Positions 45,360 through 53,655 of a stretch of DNA of 64,000 nucleotides are shown piece by piece (position 1 is the first letter of the stretch; every line of letters begins with the position of its first letter). Position numbers and translations under genes: made by a program. Under the pieces are notes generated by a model, which worked only from the letters and a program-made list of their open reading frames with translations, was not told the DNA's origin and did not search any database. The stretch comes from KBS-96 sp963722585 (lineage in GTDB: Bacteria > Acidobacteriota > Terriglobia > Bryobacterales > Bryobacteraceae), in assembly GCA_963722585.1 (NCBI GenBank), contig CAVRNU010000007.1, positions 206,285-270,284 of the forward strand, written 5' to 3'.

Positions 45360-46043
45360 TCAGAAGGTTGCAGGTATGAGCCATGAGTCTGTACTATCCT
45401 GTACTATCCAAAGTGGTGCACAGATTGTGAACTCGCAACGCTTCCCGGAGAGTTCCTCAATTCTATAAATCAAAGGAACGGAGGTTCGACCTCTGCTGAT
45501 CACGTCATCAATAATAAGAATGCGACCGACCGACTTCCAGTTTGCGCCACATGATCTGATATTTTCAGTTCTCTCCTCCAACGAGTGGTGCGAGTTGCTC
45601 TTCATATCTCTGTCGCAAAGCTGTAGATCAGCGGACCAGTCCGGCGCCGATGGCAAGCGGCGGTTCACCGCTTCGTCGTAGGGATCCAGAAGCCCCGGAC
45701 GATCCGTGGGGCTGGATACAATGACGTCAAAAGAATTCTCATCAATGTCTCGGGATAATAGCTGGGCAGCATATTGTTCAATTTGCTTGTAATCCGCTTC
45801 GCCAAGAATCGAGTCAGTCTTGCTATCACGAGCTCCTGATCGGATTGCCTGAAGGTAATACGGAGGATTTGATGCGAGTATGTTTTTGCTCGCCACCAAC
45901 GAGACAATATTCACCGAACTGTCTTTGTTAGACCTGCCGCGGGCGGTCGCCATATGACGTCTCGCTTCCCGTACATTGACTTTAAATAGCTTGGCGTTTG
46001 GCCGGTCACCTTCAGAACTCCCGCTGTCGTTCATATTATTCAT
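45360..46043 (-). CDS. Phosphoribosyltransferase-like protein
   Basis: 227 residues from ATG 46043, with GGAG eight bases upstream (GTG 46049 gives two more residues). The C-terminal part has the type I PRTase PRPP-binding motif 'ILIIDDVISRGRTS' (about 175-188): hydrophobic strand, Asp-Asp and the following TS turn. The N-terminal half has no known motif ('IVSLVASKNILASNPPYYL'). It could salvage a nucleobase or be one of the PRTases seen in accessory or DNA-processing loci; no partner is certain. Confidence 0.75.
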   Translation of the reverse strand: MNNMNDSGSSEGDRPNAKLFKVNVREARRHMATARGRSNKDSSVNIVSLVASKNILASNPPYYLQAIRSGARDSKTDSILGEADYKQIEQYAAQLLSRDIDENSFDVIVSSPTDRPGLLDPYDEAVNRRLPSAPDWSADLQLCDRDMKSNSHHSLEERTENIRSCGANWKSVGRILIIDDVISRGRTSVPLIYRIEELSGKRCEFTICAPLWIVQDSTDSWLIPATF

Positions 46044-46134
46044 TCCCACACTCCTTGTGGGCTCGACCTGAGCGAGTCATTTTGGCTCACCGCGCTGGAC
46101 TTCCTTCATCGGAAATTTCTAAATAAATCGTCGA

Positions 46135-46367
46135 CTACCCGGAAACCAAGAAATCCACAAAGCGTATAGATTTGTTGAGACGTCGATCCCTCTTTTGCAT
46201 TTCCACTTTTGCCTCCTCGCGCCCTGCTTCGATGATGCTATCGAACACGAACTGCTGAGGAGGAAGGTGCTAGCTTCTTCATTTTTCGCCGCCCGCCCTT
46301 GCCCCTGTGGTCTCATGTATTTCTTCAGCTTCTCCTCAATCTCGGTCAGGAAAGTGTATGTGGTCAT
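46135..46367 (-). CDS. Small island protein, probably frameshifted
   Basis: Starts ATG 46367 after GGAG. The first frame reads to 46119 (82 aa) but its last half is Ser/Arg/Trp-rich. Shifting frame at about 46260-46275 gives a hydrophilic tail ('FVFDSIIEAGREEAKVEMQK', 'RLNKSIRFVDFLVSG') ending TAG at 46135, a far more natural C terminus. A one-base deletion would explain it. Sequence reading suggests a small helical protein; function unknown. Confidence 0.45.
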
Positions 46368-46548
46368 TTTCGGTCTCCTCCTTAGAGTGCCGTAGTCGAG
46401 TCTTCACTAGTTGCAGTTTTCGGCGAGCGGATAGAGGGCACCGGTCGCGTTGGTGAACCGTCTAAACGAACAAGGAGTGCCGATTCTCAGTACCGAGAAT
46501 GATTCTGAAGTAAGTCTGCGTGCAGACTTCTTCGAAAATGGAGACTGA

Positions 46549-47170
46549 ATGAAAAGATTCGTTAAATTCATCGCTGCTGTCGTACGACATTGGGGTTCGC
46601 TGTTGACCGGAGGCGTTATCATCGCCACTCTCCAGGCTGCGGAATGGCTGGGACTTCCTGTTCCACGTTGGACTTATCTCGTCGTGATTGGATTCGCCTT
46701 GCTCTCAGCCTTCTTCTTGTCGTGGAGCGAGCAGGTAACTCGGGTAGAGCAGGCAGAAAAACGGAACTTAGAACTGGAAGGAAGGCCGGAGGTCATGTTG
46801 ACCTGCAGCTCGATAGGGGAGGTTGAATTTTTTGGTCAGATAAGGCGGAGGCCGGGCTCGGAACCCAAGGGACGTTTTGTATTTTCTGCCAGAAATAGCG
46901 GAACCGTACAAGCAGTGAACGTATCGATGGATGACATCAAATTGCCCATGTCGGAGCTCACCCAAAGGAACAGATTGGCGGAGGACCAAGCATTTATCAC
47001 GCAAACCGGAGAAGATGCACCGGCTAGGCAACCGGGGTGGAATGTGTGGACGGTAAGGTTTGAACCGTTGACCAGCGTGGCCCAGGGGCAAGAGATTGAA
47101 ATTGTCGATTCCGACGAAGAAAATTACCTATTCCGAGCTGATGACGATCAGATCATCGCCGAAGGACGCT
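46549..47170 (+). pseudogene. Membrane protein of unknown function, interrupted by IS21-family element (5' part)
   Basis: Starts ATG 46549 after GGAG. One or two transmembrane helices at residues 10-60 ('GSLLTGGVIIATLQAAEW', 'VIGFALLSAFFLSW'), then a soluble domain ('RPEVMLTCS', 'GRFVFSARNSGTVQAVNVSMDDI', 'WTVRFEPL'). Coding character breaks down at about 47170, and the remaining in-frame codons to 47271 overlap the end of the IS element's third ORF. The likely 3' part is at 50520-50752. The right-hand boundary given is approximate. Confidence 0.6.
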
Positions 47171-47235
47171 GTCGAAAGCATTGTCGTGTAGATGATCGTC
47201 ATGCGTCAAGAGGAATGATTGACACACGCGCAACG

Positions 47236-47955
47236 TCATTTCGTTTCTTGGTTTTCGGCGGGCGCTGCTGACGCAAAATTTGCATGGGCACGCCATTCGG
47301 TTTCCATCTTGCGGACTCGAGAAGCCAGATAGCGCCAGTAATTGAGCGGCGTCTCCATGGCTGTGATCTCCTCCAGCGGGCCAGCAAAATATTGGAGGCT
47401 GGTGATGGGAGTTACGGTGGTTGAATGGTTGAACAACGCCACGTATTTTCTGGCGCAACCCATGAGGATGGCACGCTCGATCTGATCCAGTGGGACACCA
47501 GAGCGGTACCAGTCGCCGGCCAGTTTCTCATCGGCCGACGAGAAGACCGCACGTACACAAGCCGGTTCGAGAAAGAGTCCCCGTACGCGCGAGACATACA
47601 GGCACTGCTCAGGGTCTTCGGAACTTTCGGCGACTTGTTTGTGATAGGGCCAGAACGAGTCGCGGATCTCGATGCGCCCGAGCTCGTGCTGGTTGGCGGC
47701 GCGATACACCAGCGCCACTTCGGATCTCCGGATCTCCTCCAAATAACTGGTGAGCGAACGTGTGCTGTGCCCCGTAGCCTGAGCGAGTTCAGCCATACGG
47801 AAACGCAATTGCGCGCTGCGCCGGTCGGCATGGAGGCAAACATAGACAAAGATTTTGAACGCGCCGTCGGAGAGCAGTTCGAGAGCTTGGTTCAGTTCCG
47901 CTCCGGCAGCGAAGAAACCGGTGGGGTGTTTGAGGAGCAGACGGGATTCGCTCAT
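47236..47955 (-). CDS. Third cistron of the IS21-family element: winged-helix replication-initiator-like protein
   Basis: 239 residues; start overlaps the istB stop as ATGA. Helices about 20-85 ('LNQALELLSDGAFKIFVYVCLHADRRSAQLRFRMAELAQATGHS', 'RSLTSYLEEIRRS') form a winged helix like those of plasmid initiators or helix-turn-helix domains; the C-terminal helix part contains 'GVPLDQIERAILMGCARKY'. Not part of the classical IS21 pair; coupling to istB says it is made with the transposition ATPase. Confidence 0.65.
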   Translation of the reverse strand: MSESRLLLKHPTGFFAAGAELNQALELLSDGAFKIFVYVCLHADRRSAQLRFRMAELAQATGHSTRSLTSYLEEIRRSEVALVYRAANQHELGRIEIRDSFWPYHKQVAESSEDPEQCLYVSRVRGLFLEPACVRAVFSSADEKLAGDWYRSGVPLDQIERAILMGCARKYVALFNHSTTVTPITSLQYFAGPLEEITAMETPLNYWRYLASRVRKMETEWRAHANFASAAPAENQETK

Positions 47956-48698
47956 GCCGCCTCCTTGCCGCCGCGCTTCTTACGCATGGATTCGCCCTTC
48001 AGGTCAATGCGCTGCGCATGATGAACCAGGCGGTCGAGGATGCTGTCGGCGACGGTGGGATCGCCGATCTGCGCATGCCAGTTTTGGACGGGGATTTGCG
48101 AAGTCAAGATGGTGGAGCGCGTCTGATAGCGGTCATCGCAGATCTCCAGCAAGTCCCTGCGCTCAGTTTCGGCCAGGGGTGTCATGCAGAAATCATCGAT
48201 CACCAGAACATCGGTTTGCTCCAAGCGTCGCAATAAGCGGCTGAAACTGCCGTCGGCATGGGCGAGGGCTAAGTCACGGAACAGCTGTGCCGCGCGTGCG
48301 TAATAGACGGTGTAGCCGTCTCGGCAGGCTTTATGCGCCAGGGCAGCCGCAAGCCAACTCTTGCCGATGCCAGTTGCACCGATTAAAAAAATGTTCTGAT
48401 GCTGTTTCACCCATTCCGACTCAGCCACGAGTGAACGGATCAGAGCGCGATCCAGTCCACGCGCAGTTTGATAATCGATGTCTTCCACCGACGCCGTGCT
48501 TTTCAGGCGCGAGTTGCGTAGCCGGCGGGCCAAGGCACGTTCTTCCTTCCAGCTCCACTGGCGATCAACTAGCATCCCGAAACGCTCTTCGAAGCTGAGC
48601 GTGGCCAGGTCAGGCTGTTCCAGCTGCTGCCGAAAGGCATCGGCCATGCCGTTCAGACGCATCACATAGAGTTTGTGCAGAGTTTGTTGATTGAGCAT
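47952..48698 (-). CDS. istB: IS21-family transposition helper ATPase IstB
   Basis: 248 residues. AAA+ ATPase with Walker A 'GATGIGKSW' and Walker B 'VLVIDDF', DnaC-like. N-terminal helical part 'LYVMRLNGMADAFRQQLEQP' is typical of IstB. Good ribosome site AGGAG upstream of ATG 48698, 13 bases after istA ends. Confidence 0.95.
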   Translation of the reverse strand: MLNQQTLHKLYVMRLNGMADAFRQQLEQPDLATLSFEERFGMLVDRQWSWKEERALARRLRNSRLKSTASVEDIDYQTARGLDRALIRSLVAESEWVKQHQNIFLIGATGIGKSWLAAALAHKACRDGYTVYYARAAQLFRDLALAHADGSFSRLLRRLEQTDVLVIDDFCMTPLAETERRDLLEICDDRYQTRSTILTSQIPVQNWHAQIGDPTVADSILDRLVHHAQRIDLKGESMRKKRGGKEAA

Positions 48699-48710
48699 GA
48701 AGATTCTCCT

Positions 48711-50249
48711 TTACTGAACGGTGGTGTCAAAGTAGGCTGCGCCACGAATGTTGTCGTGGATCACCAGAGGAGGTGAGATGGCTGCAGCTTCCGGGAGCGG
48801 CTGGCTCTCCAGGCGATGCTGCAGAATGGAAACCACACTGGCGAATGAATAAGCGCCAATGTGCACGGCGCGTGCGGCCGCCGCTTCCAGCCGTTCGATG
48901 CTGCATTTGCCACCCAGACGCACCAAGCCCAGGCATGCGCGATAGCCCATCTCCGGATGCGGCTTGGTGGCCAGAATCTGGCGGAATAACTCGCCCGTGT
49001 TGGGCCCAGCGGCGTCGGCCCAACTCAGCAGACGCGAAGGTGTCCACTCGAGGTATTGCTGATGAGATTTGGGCCGGTGCTCGGCAACCGTGGTGACCTC
49101 ATCGGCTACGAAGCTGCGAGCATGGCTGGCAACTCGCACCCCTTTGTGAAACACCTCCACCGTGGCGCCCGTGGTGCGAATGTCGACTTGCTGGCCCACC
49201 AATTGATAGGGAACGCTGTAGAAATGCCCTTCCGCCGGCACATGATAATCCAATTCGACTTTCAAATTGCGCCAGCGACCGATCTCGTAACGCTCGCCAA
49301 GGAGCGGCCGTAAGGCCGGCTTTTCAAGGGCGGCAAACAGGCTAGCACGTGTACCCTCGCGTTTGCGAAATGGTTTGTTGTTGAGATGCGTCAGCAGTTC
49401 TGCAATCGCTTCGTTGACTTCGCCCAGACTATAGAAGCGGCGCTTGCGCAGAGCTGCAATAATCCAGCGCTGCACGAGCTGAACGGCATTTTCAACTTTA
49501 GCTTTGTCCCGGGGTTTTCTCGGGCGCGCTGGCAAAACTGCCACCGAGTAATGGGCCGCCATTTCGCTGTAAGTTGGATTCAGATCAGGCTCGTAGCGGC
49601 AGGCTTTGGTGACCCCGGTTTTGGTGTTATCCGGAACCACCAGCCTGGGTACGCCTGAGAAATATTCAAAAGCCCGAATATGCGAGCCGATCCAGCATGC
49701 CAGTTCCTGGCTCCAGGTGGCTTCAGCGAAGGTGTAACTGCTGTATCCGAGTGTGGCTACAAACACCGCTGCCGGATGCATCTCGCCGGTGTCGCGGTTA
49801 TACACGGCAATGGTGGCGCCGGCGTAATCGACAAACATCTTTTCGCCGGGATGATGCTGCTGACGCAGGCTGAGGTTCCGAGCCTGGTTCCAGTTGCGGT
49901 AGAGGTCACAAAACCGGCTGTATTTATAGCCACCCGGTTCATTCTTCTTGTACTCCTGCCAGAGCAGCTCCAACGTCAAGTCCCGGTGGGTTTCGAGCTC
50001 TTTGTGAATGGCAGCGAAATCAGGTTCCGGATGCTGCCGGCGGCTCGGCGGAGCGGGCCGCTGGCCGAACAAAAGCTCATCCAGCCGCTCATCGCTGACG
50101 TCTTCTGGCAGCGGCCAACTCAGATTGGCCGCCTGGGCCAGTTTTAGATATTTATGAACGGTGCTTTGAACGATCGAACAACTGCGGGCGATTTGGTTCT
50201 GATTGAGCCCCAGTGCCGATAAACGGAGTACCTCTCGTGTCTTGCGCAT
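48711..50249 (-). CDS. istA: IS21-family transposase IstA
   Basis: 512 residues from ATG 50249 (a TTG at 50291 would add 14). N-terminal helix-turn-helix ('SALGLNQNQIARSCSIVQSTVHKYL') and DDE catalytic domain: Asp in 'FVDYAGATI', Asp in 'VVPDNTKTGV', Glu in 'KAKVENAVQ'. No stop or frameshift visible, so the transposase may still be functional. Confidence 0.95.
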   Translation of the reverse strand: MRKTREVLRLSALGLNQNQIARSCSIVQSTVHKYLKLAQAANLSWPLPEDVSDERLDELLFGQRPAPPSRRQHPEPDFAAIHKELETHRDLTLELLWQEYKKNEPGGYKYSRFCDLYRNWNQARNLSLRQQHHPGEKMFVDYAGATIAVYNRDTGEMHPAAVFVATLGYSSYTFAEATWSQELACWIGSHIRAFEYFSGVPRLVVPDNTKTGVTKACRYEPDLNPTYSEMAAHYSVAVLPARPRKPRDKAKVENAVQLVQRWIIAALRKRRFYSLGEVNEAIAELLTHLNNKPFRKREGTRASLFAALEKPALRPLLGERYEIGRWRNLKVELDYHVPAEGHFYSVPYQLVGQQVDIRTTGATVEVFHKGVRVASHARSFVADEVTTVAEHRPKSHQQYLEWTPSRLLSWADAAGPNTGELFRQILATKPHPEMGYRACLGLVRLGGKCSIERLEAAAARAVHIGAYSFASVVSILQHRLESQPLPEAAAISPPLVIHDNIRGAAYFDTTVQ

Positions 50250-50519
50250 GGACAGTGCCTTTTCCGACAAATCCGACCCTCCCTGTTTCAAACAGGATCA
50301 GATTGTCTTGTTTGTTGTCCAGCGCCACCCAGTTCCGTTCCAACCAAATCGCGATTCGCCGTTCCGAGTTCATCGCGATTGATCATTCCGAGGTTCACGC
50401 GATTAGCCATTCCGAAACCGGCCATTTTTCGATCGTCATGACCGCGGAATTCCCAATCGCGCTTACCTCGGAACGACTATTTTCATCAGCTCGGAATGAT
50501 TATTTTCATGCCTCGGAAT

Positions 50520-50752
50520 CCGCAGAAATCCCGTACACAATCGAGAACATGGGTCCGCTGCAGAATAAGGATCTCTGTTTCTGCTTAGTGAACACGGTGA
50601 GGCCAACTCCCGCCGGTCCACTTTATCTGCCAGTTACCTTAAGACTCTCAAACAGGGATGGCTCCGGGTGGGCGCAAGCGCACGAACTGGAGCATCAATT
50701 CATGTGCAACCTACGGTTGACCTTCAAACGGGTTGAGCTGATTGACGGCTGA
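50520..50752 (+). pseudogene. Likely 3' part of the interrupted membrane protein gene
   Basis: In one frame from about 50520 to the TGA at 50750-50752 the sequence reads 'EIPYTIENMGPLQNKDLCF', then 'PAGPLYLPVTLRLSNRDG' and 'HELEHQFMCN', a beta-type domain ending. No start codon of its own. It would complete the gene begun at 46549 if the IS element were removed. The join cannot be proven without the IS ends. Confidence 0.45.
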
Positions 50753-50804
50753 GCCGGATAAATGTATTCAACACGCCCCCGAGGGCTGGGTATATAGTGC
50801 TTTG

Positions 50805-50984
50805 GTGGCAGAAACAACCCCGACGGACGTAGCTACTTGGCTTAGCCCAACTGTTCTCTTAAGCGTTCTCACCGTCATTTGCGCATTCATCGGCAGCCCG
50901 ATAATCATCTATGCCTTGATTGGCGTCGACTATCCCCGACGCGACTCGCTAAGGTGGCTCATAGATTCAAATTCCGCCGCGTAA
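50805..50984 (+). CDS. Possible small membrane protein
   Basis: 59 residues from GTG 50805 (a longer reading starts at TTG 50742). One strong hydrophobic segment ('VLLSVLTVICAFIGSPIIIYALIG') between short polar ends. Ribosome site weak; the 3' end overlaps that of the gene on the other strand by 18 bases. Could be a real single-pass protein or chance. Confidence 0.3.
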   Translation: MAETTPTDVATWLSPTVLLSVLTVICAFIGSPIIIYALIGVDYPRRDSLRWLIDSNSAA

Positions 50985-51245
50985 TTTGATATAGAAATCG
51001 AAAATCTCTTCCGCCCACCTTTTGGCGTTGTGTGGCGTTATCTCCTGCGTATAAAGCCTTCGCAAGCGATCAAACTGGTGGCGCAGGTCTTCAGGCAACT
51101 GAGCGGTATCGTGGTTTCCGAATGCTGTCAGCAGGGAGGCAGCCATCTCTACCCTTTTGTGGCGGCTTTCCTTCATTGTTGCGAGCGCCCGTGCTGCCTT
51201 CCAGAACCGTTCCCTCACATGATCGGTGGTAGTGAACTCAGCCAT
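50967..51245 (-). CDS. Small helical protein of unknown function
   Basis: 92 residues from ATG 51245 (the longer frame adds five). Charged, all-helical: 'RERFWKAARALATMKESRHKRVEMAASLL', 'EDLRHQFDRLRRLYTQEI'. Divergent from the HEPN-like gene, 73 bases between starts. No motif recognised. Confidence 0.55.
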   Translation of the reverse strand: MAEFTTTDHVRERFWKAARALATMKESRHKRVEMAASLLTAFGNHDTAQLPEDLRHQFDRLRRLYTQEITPHNAKRWAEEIFDFYIKLRGGI

Positions 51246-51318
51246 AAGCGTATATAACAATGTCCTTTACCATACGCGGTAAACAGAAGATAGCGATAAT
51301 GTTTGAAAGGAGGTCGTC

Positions 51319-51930
51319 GTGAGACCGGCTGGATTGTGGGGTCGTAAAGAATTCGCACAGTTCACTGAAGATGAGCTGCACGAAACGATGATGGAAGCGG
51401 AGCCCGGCTCCCATTACTTTGAGTGGGCCAAAGCCGAGCTTGACCATCGCCAGCGTCTGAGAACTATGCCATCCAGTTCGGACGAAACCCGCAAAGCCGA
51501 AAACGAGGCCGTGAAGAACAGCGGAAACAACAGCCAACGGGATTCTTTGTCAGCTCCGCTTATGCATCTGCATCAAGCCATTCGGGAGAAATGTAGCGCT
51601 CTGTACGCATCCGGCCACCACGCTGAGGCGGTCGAGAAAGGCTTTAAGGTCGTGCGCGACCGATTGCGCTCCTTAACCGGTTACGAGAAAGGTGCGGAGG
51701 CTTTCGGTAAAGGCAGACTTCATATCAGTGGTGCGTCCGCGGCTAACGTGGAACACGATTTCAACGAAGCAGTCAAATTTCTGCTTATGGCCGTAGATTA
51801 TTTTCGGAACGAGAAAGCTCACACCGCCGACGCCAAGATAACGGATCCTACCCGCGCCGAACATTACTTGACGCTCAGCAGCTTGGCGATGTACCTACTG
51901 GATGAAGCCGAAGGCAGAAAAATGCCTTGA
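51319..51930 (+). CDS. TIGR02391-type HEPN-like protein
   Basis: 203 residues from GTG 51319; AAGGAGG at the right distance supports it. C-terminal domain about 80-200: 'HLHQAIREKCSALYASGHHAEAVEKGFKVVRDRLRSL' and 'FLLMAVDYFRNEKAHTA', where R163-x4-H168 fits the Rx4-6H motif of HEPN ribonucleases. TIGR02391-like proteins occur in accessory and defence regions; an RNase role is family-based inference. N-terminal 50 residues unrecognised. Confidence 0.75.
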   Translation: MRPAGLWGRKEFAQFTEDELHETMMEAEPGSHYFEWAKAELDHRQRLRTMPSSSDETRKAENEAVKNSGNNSQRDSLSAPLMHLHQAIREKCSALYASGHHAEAVEKGFKVVRDRLRSLTGYEKGAEAFGKGRLHISGASAANVEHDFNEAVKFLLMAVDYFRNEKAHTADAKITDPTRAEHYLTLSSLAMYLLDEAEGRKMP

Positions 51931-51947
51931 AAACTATATAGGTATTT

Positions 51948-52216
51948 GTGAATACACGGCTGTTAACTGATGGTTCTGTGGAGAATCTGAAGCGTGTGCG
52001 AGCGGCCGCTCAGCGAGCCATCGGTCCGCTTAAACCAGCCGACAAGAATTCGGCGGCAGACCGCGACTTGCTGATCAAAGCGGCACGTACCCAACCAGGG
52101 CGCAGGCTTCCTCCGTATTACCTGGTCTATTTTTTGCTGGTTGAGCTGCTGGGATTTCGGAACCTTGGGCGATGGGAGAAAACAGCTTGGTCCGTACCCG
52201 TAGACCTCGATGGCGA
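51948..52216 (+). pseudogene. Gene fragment truncated by the recG repeat
   Basis: From GTG 51948 a good coding frame ('RTQPGRRLPPYYLVYFLLVEL', 'LGFRNLGRWEKTAWSVPVDL') runs into the repeat at 52217 and ends within it at 52256. The sense sequence before the junction reads as a normal N-terminal domain, so the gene probably once continued further. Product unknown. Confidence 0.55.
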
Positions 52217-52725
52217 CGATGAAACAGGGTCCGAAAAATGCGCGTGGATATCTTGACGATCGCCTCGTAGATGGGTACGACACGCCCGGTGTGCAGGCTC
52301 TCGTCTTCTTCGTCGTCATGTAGGATTTCGAACTCCGGCTGTACCATCAACGGCCGGTTTCGCCACTCCGACTCGACTTTGCCGAACAGCGCGACGCGAA
52401 CACCCGGCACAAGAACATCGGCCAGCCGGTTGTTATTGAACCAGCGTGCTTCGAGCGTTCCGCGTCCATCGCTTAGGGTGGCTTCAAATAAACCGAGGGC
52501 GCCTTTTCGAACTCGTGAGGCAGAGCCCCGTTCCACTCGCGCCAGTACCGTCACTTTTTCGCCGGGAACCAGATTCCGTACTTCTTTAATCTGCCGTCTG
52601 TCTTCATAGCGGAACGGCAGATGATAGAGGAGATCGAGGACGGTTTCCAGCCCGCGCGACCGCAGCATCCCAGCCCGAGCCTCGCCGATCCCCTTGACGA
52701 ACTGCAATGGTGTCGAAAGGTCCAA
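52217..52725 (-). pseudogene. recG: Truncated second copy of recG (5' end only)
   Basis: Encodes the first 170 residues of RecG from its own TTG start at 52725, then continues in frame into island DNA to 52075 (46 foreign residues). It lacks the whole helicase domain. It keeps the presumed native upstream region next to the sortase gene. Confidence 0.93.
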
Positions 52726-52747
52726 ATGCTTAGGCTAGCTGGTTGCA
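52217..52747 (-). repeat. Direct repeat of recG 5' end, right copy (531 bp)
   Basis: Counterpart of 44575-45105. Differences seen: an A/G near 52488, a C/T near 52537 and an A/C near 52592. Confidence 0.95.
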
Positions 52748-52799
52748 AGGTGCGGGATTCGACGACCGCTTCCTTCGGGTGCGGCTCAGTCTCCGCCAT

Positions 52800-53624
52800 C
52801 TACTGGCGGGCTGTGTCGGTGTTATGAGGAACCAGTCGTGCCGTCACGATAAATCGCTTGGGAGCGGAGCCTACGTAGTAGAACGGGTAGCAGGTGATCA
52901 TCGTCAGCAGCCGTTCATTCCCTTGTGGCCGTAAGACACTGACGTCGCTCGGCTTCACGATCCGGGTCGAGACCACCTCGTAGTCGAAGGCGCCGCCAGC
53001 CGATTGAAACTGAATCTCATCGCCGATTCGAATGTCCTTCAAAGCGCGGAAGAGCGTATCGCGATGGGCGGCGATGGCGAAATTGCCGATTGCGCCGGCA
53101 ACCTGCGTCGAGGGCACATGACCCACGGCGCTCGCGAGCGTCGTCTGACTCACCCCCTGCTTTACAATCGCGGAGAGCTTGAGGCGCGGGATCTCCACTC
53201 GCCCGAGCAAAGTGCCTTCCGACAGCGCGGGAGGGGCGGCCGGACCTTGCGCCTGGCCCGGGCCGTTTGCAGCCGGGAGTGGCTTCACGAGAGCCGGCTG
53301 CCGGTAGCCAACTAATTGTCCGAGAGGAGTGGCTTCCATTATCCAATCGGTCAACGTCGCGCGACGGCCCGCGATGTTCTGGTCGAAGGCCCAGTTCTCA
53401 TAGACTTGATACAAATATTGGTTCGCGAGCGTATACGCGTAATAAGCGAGTCCGCAGAGGCCAACGGCCAGAAAAAGGAGGCGTACCCAGCCAAAGAAGC
53501 CACGAGGGCGGCTCCTCGAGCGCGCATTCATTCTCCGGCGAACGTTATAGCTATGTAAGCCCGGTTTTGTAAAAGTCGTTGTTGTGAAAGCCGGGACTGC
53601 CTCCGGCCTTGCTTCTGCGGCCAT
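52800..53624 (-). CDS. Class D-like sortase
   Basis: 274 residues (ATG 53531 would give 243). One transmembrane segment (about 46-64), then the sortase domain: 'GTLLGRVEIPRLKLSAIVKQG', His187 in 'AAHRDTLFR', Cys245 in 'LLTMITCYPF' and Arg257 in 'APKRFIV', the catalytic triad. Cuts LPxTG-type signals and links the protein to an amino group. Downstream of the VWA gene and of the LPKTG protein in the same direction; the three look like one functional unit. Confidence 0.92.
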   Translation of the reverse strand: MAAEARPEAVPAFTTTTFTKPGLHSYNVRRRMNARSRSRPRGFFGWVRLLFLAVGLCGLAYYAYTLANQYLYQVYENWAFDQNIAGRRATLTDWIMEATPLGQLVGYRQPALVKPLPAANGPGQAQGPAAPPALSEGTLLGRVEIPRLKLSAIVKQGVSQTTLASAVGHVPSTQVAGAIGNFAIAAHRDTLFRALKDIRIGDEIQFQSAGGAFDYEVVSTRIVKPSDVSVLRPQGNERLLTMITCYPFYYVGSAPKRFIVTARLVPHNTDTARQ

Positions 53625-53655
53625 TGTCGCAAGCGCTCCTGTTACCAGATGGGAA

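Larger units (their letters stand above)
47170..50535 (-). mobile_element. IS21-family insertion sequence with three cistrons
   Basis: Holds istA, istB and a third gene, all leftward. Inside the right end are about 24-bp repeats carrying TTCCGAG (about 50335-50420) and, inverted, TCGGAA with TATTTTCAT (about 50465-50515), like the multiple terminal repeats of IS21 elements. Exact ends and target duplication could not be fixed; both boundaries are approximate to about 40 bases. Confidence 0.8.
45106..52216. mobile_element. 7.1-kb accessory island between two recG 5' repeats
   Basis: DNA lying between the direct repeats. No integrase is recognisable and an IS21-family element lies inside. Several genes are broken (frameshift, IS insertion, repeat-truncated ORF). 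A single crossover of a circular molecule carrying the recG segment, or unequal duplication, would both give this structure. Confidence 0.8.

Noticed and set aside
50213..50520. Front part of a long plus-strand ORF
   Set aside because: Overlaps the istA start and the IS21 terminal repeats; only the part after about 50520 looks protein-like.
47170..50535. Exact ends and target duplication of the IS21-family element
   Set aside because: Several TG...CA pairs were tried and none gave both matching terminal repeats and a duplicated target.
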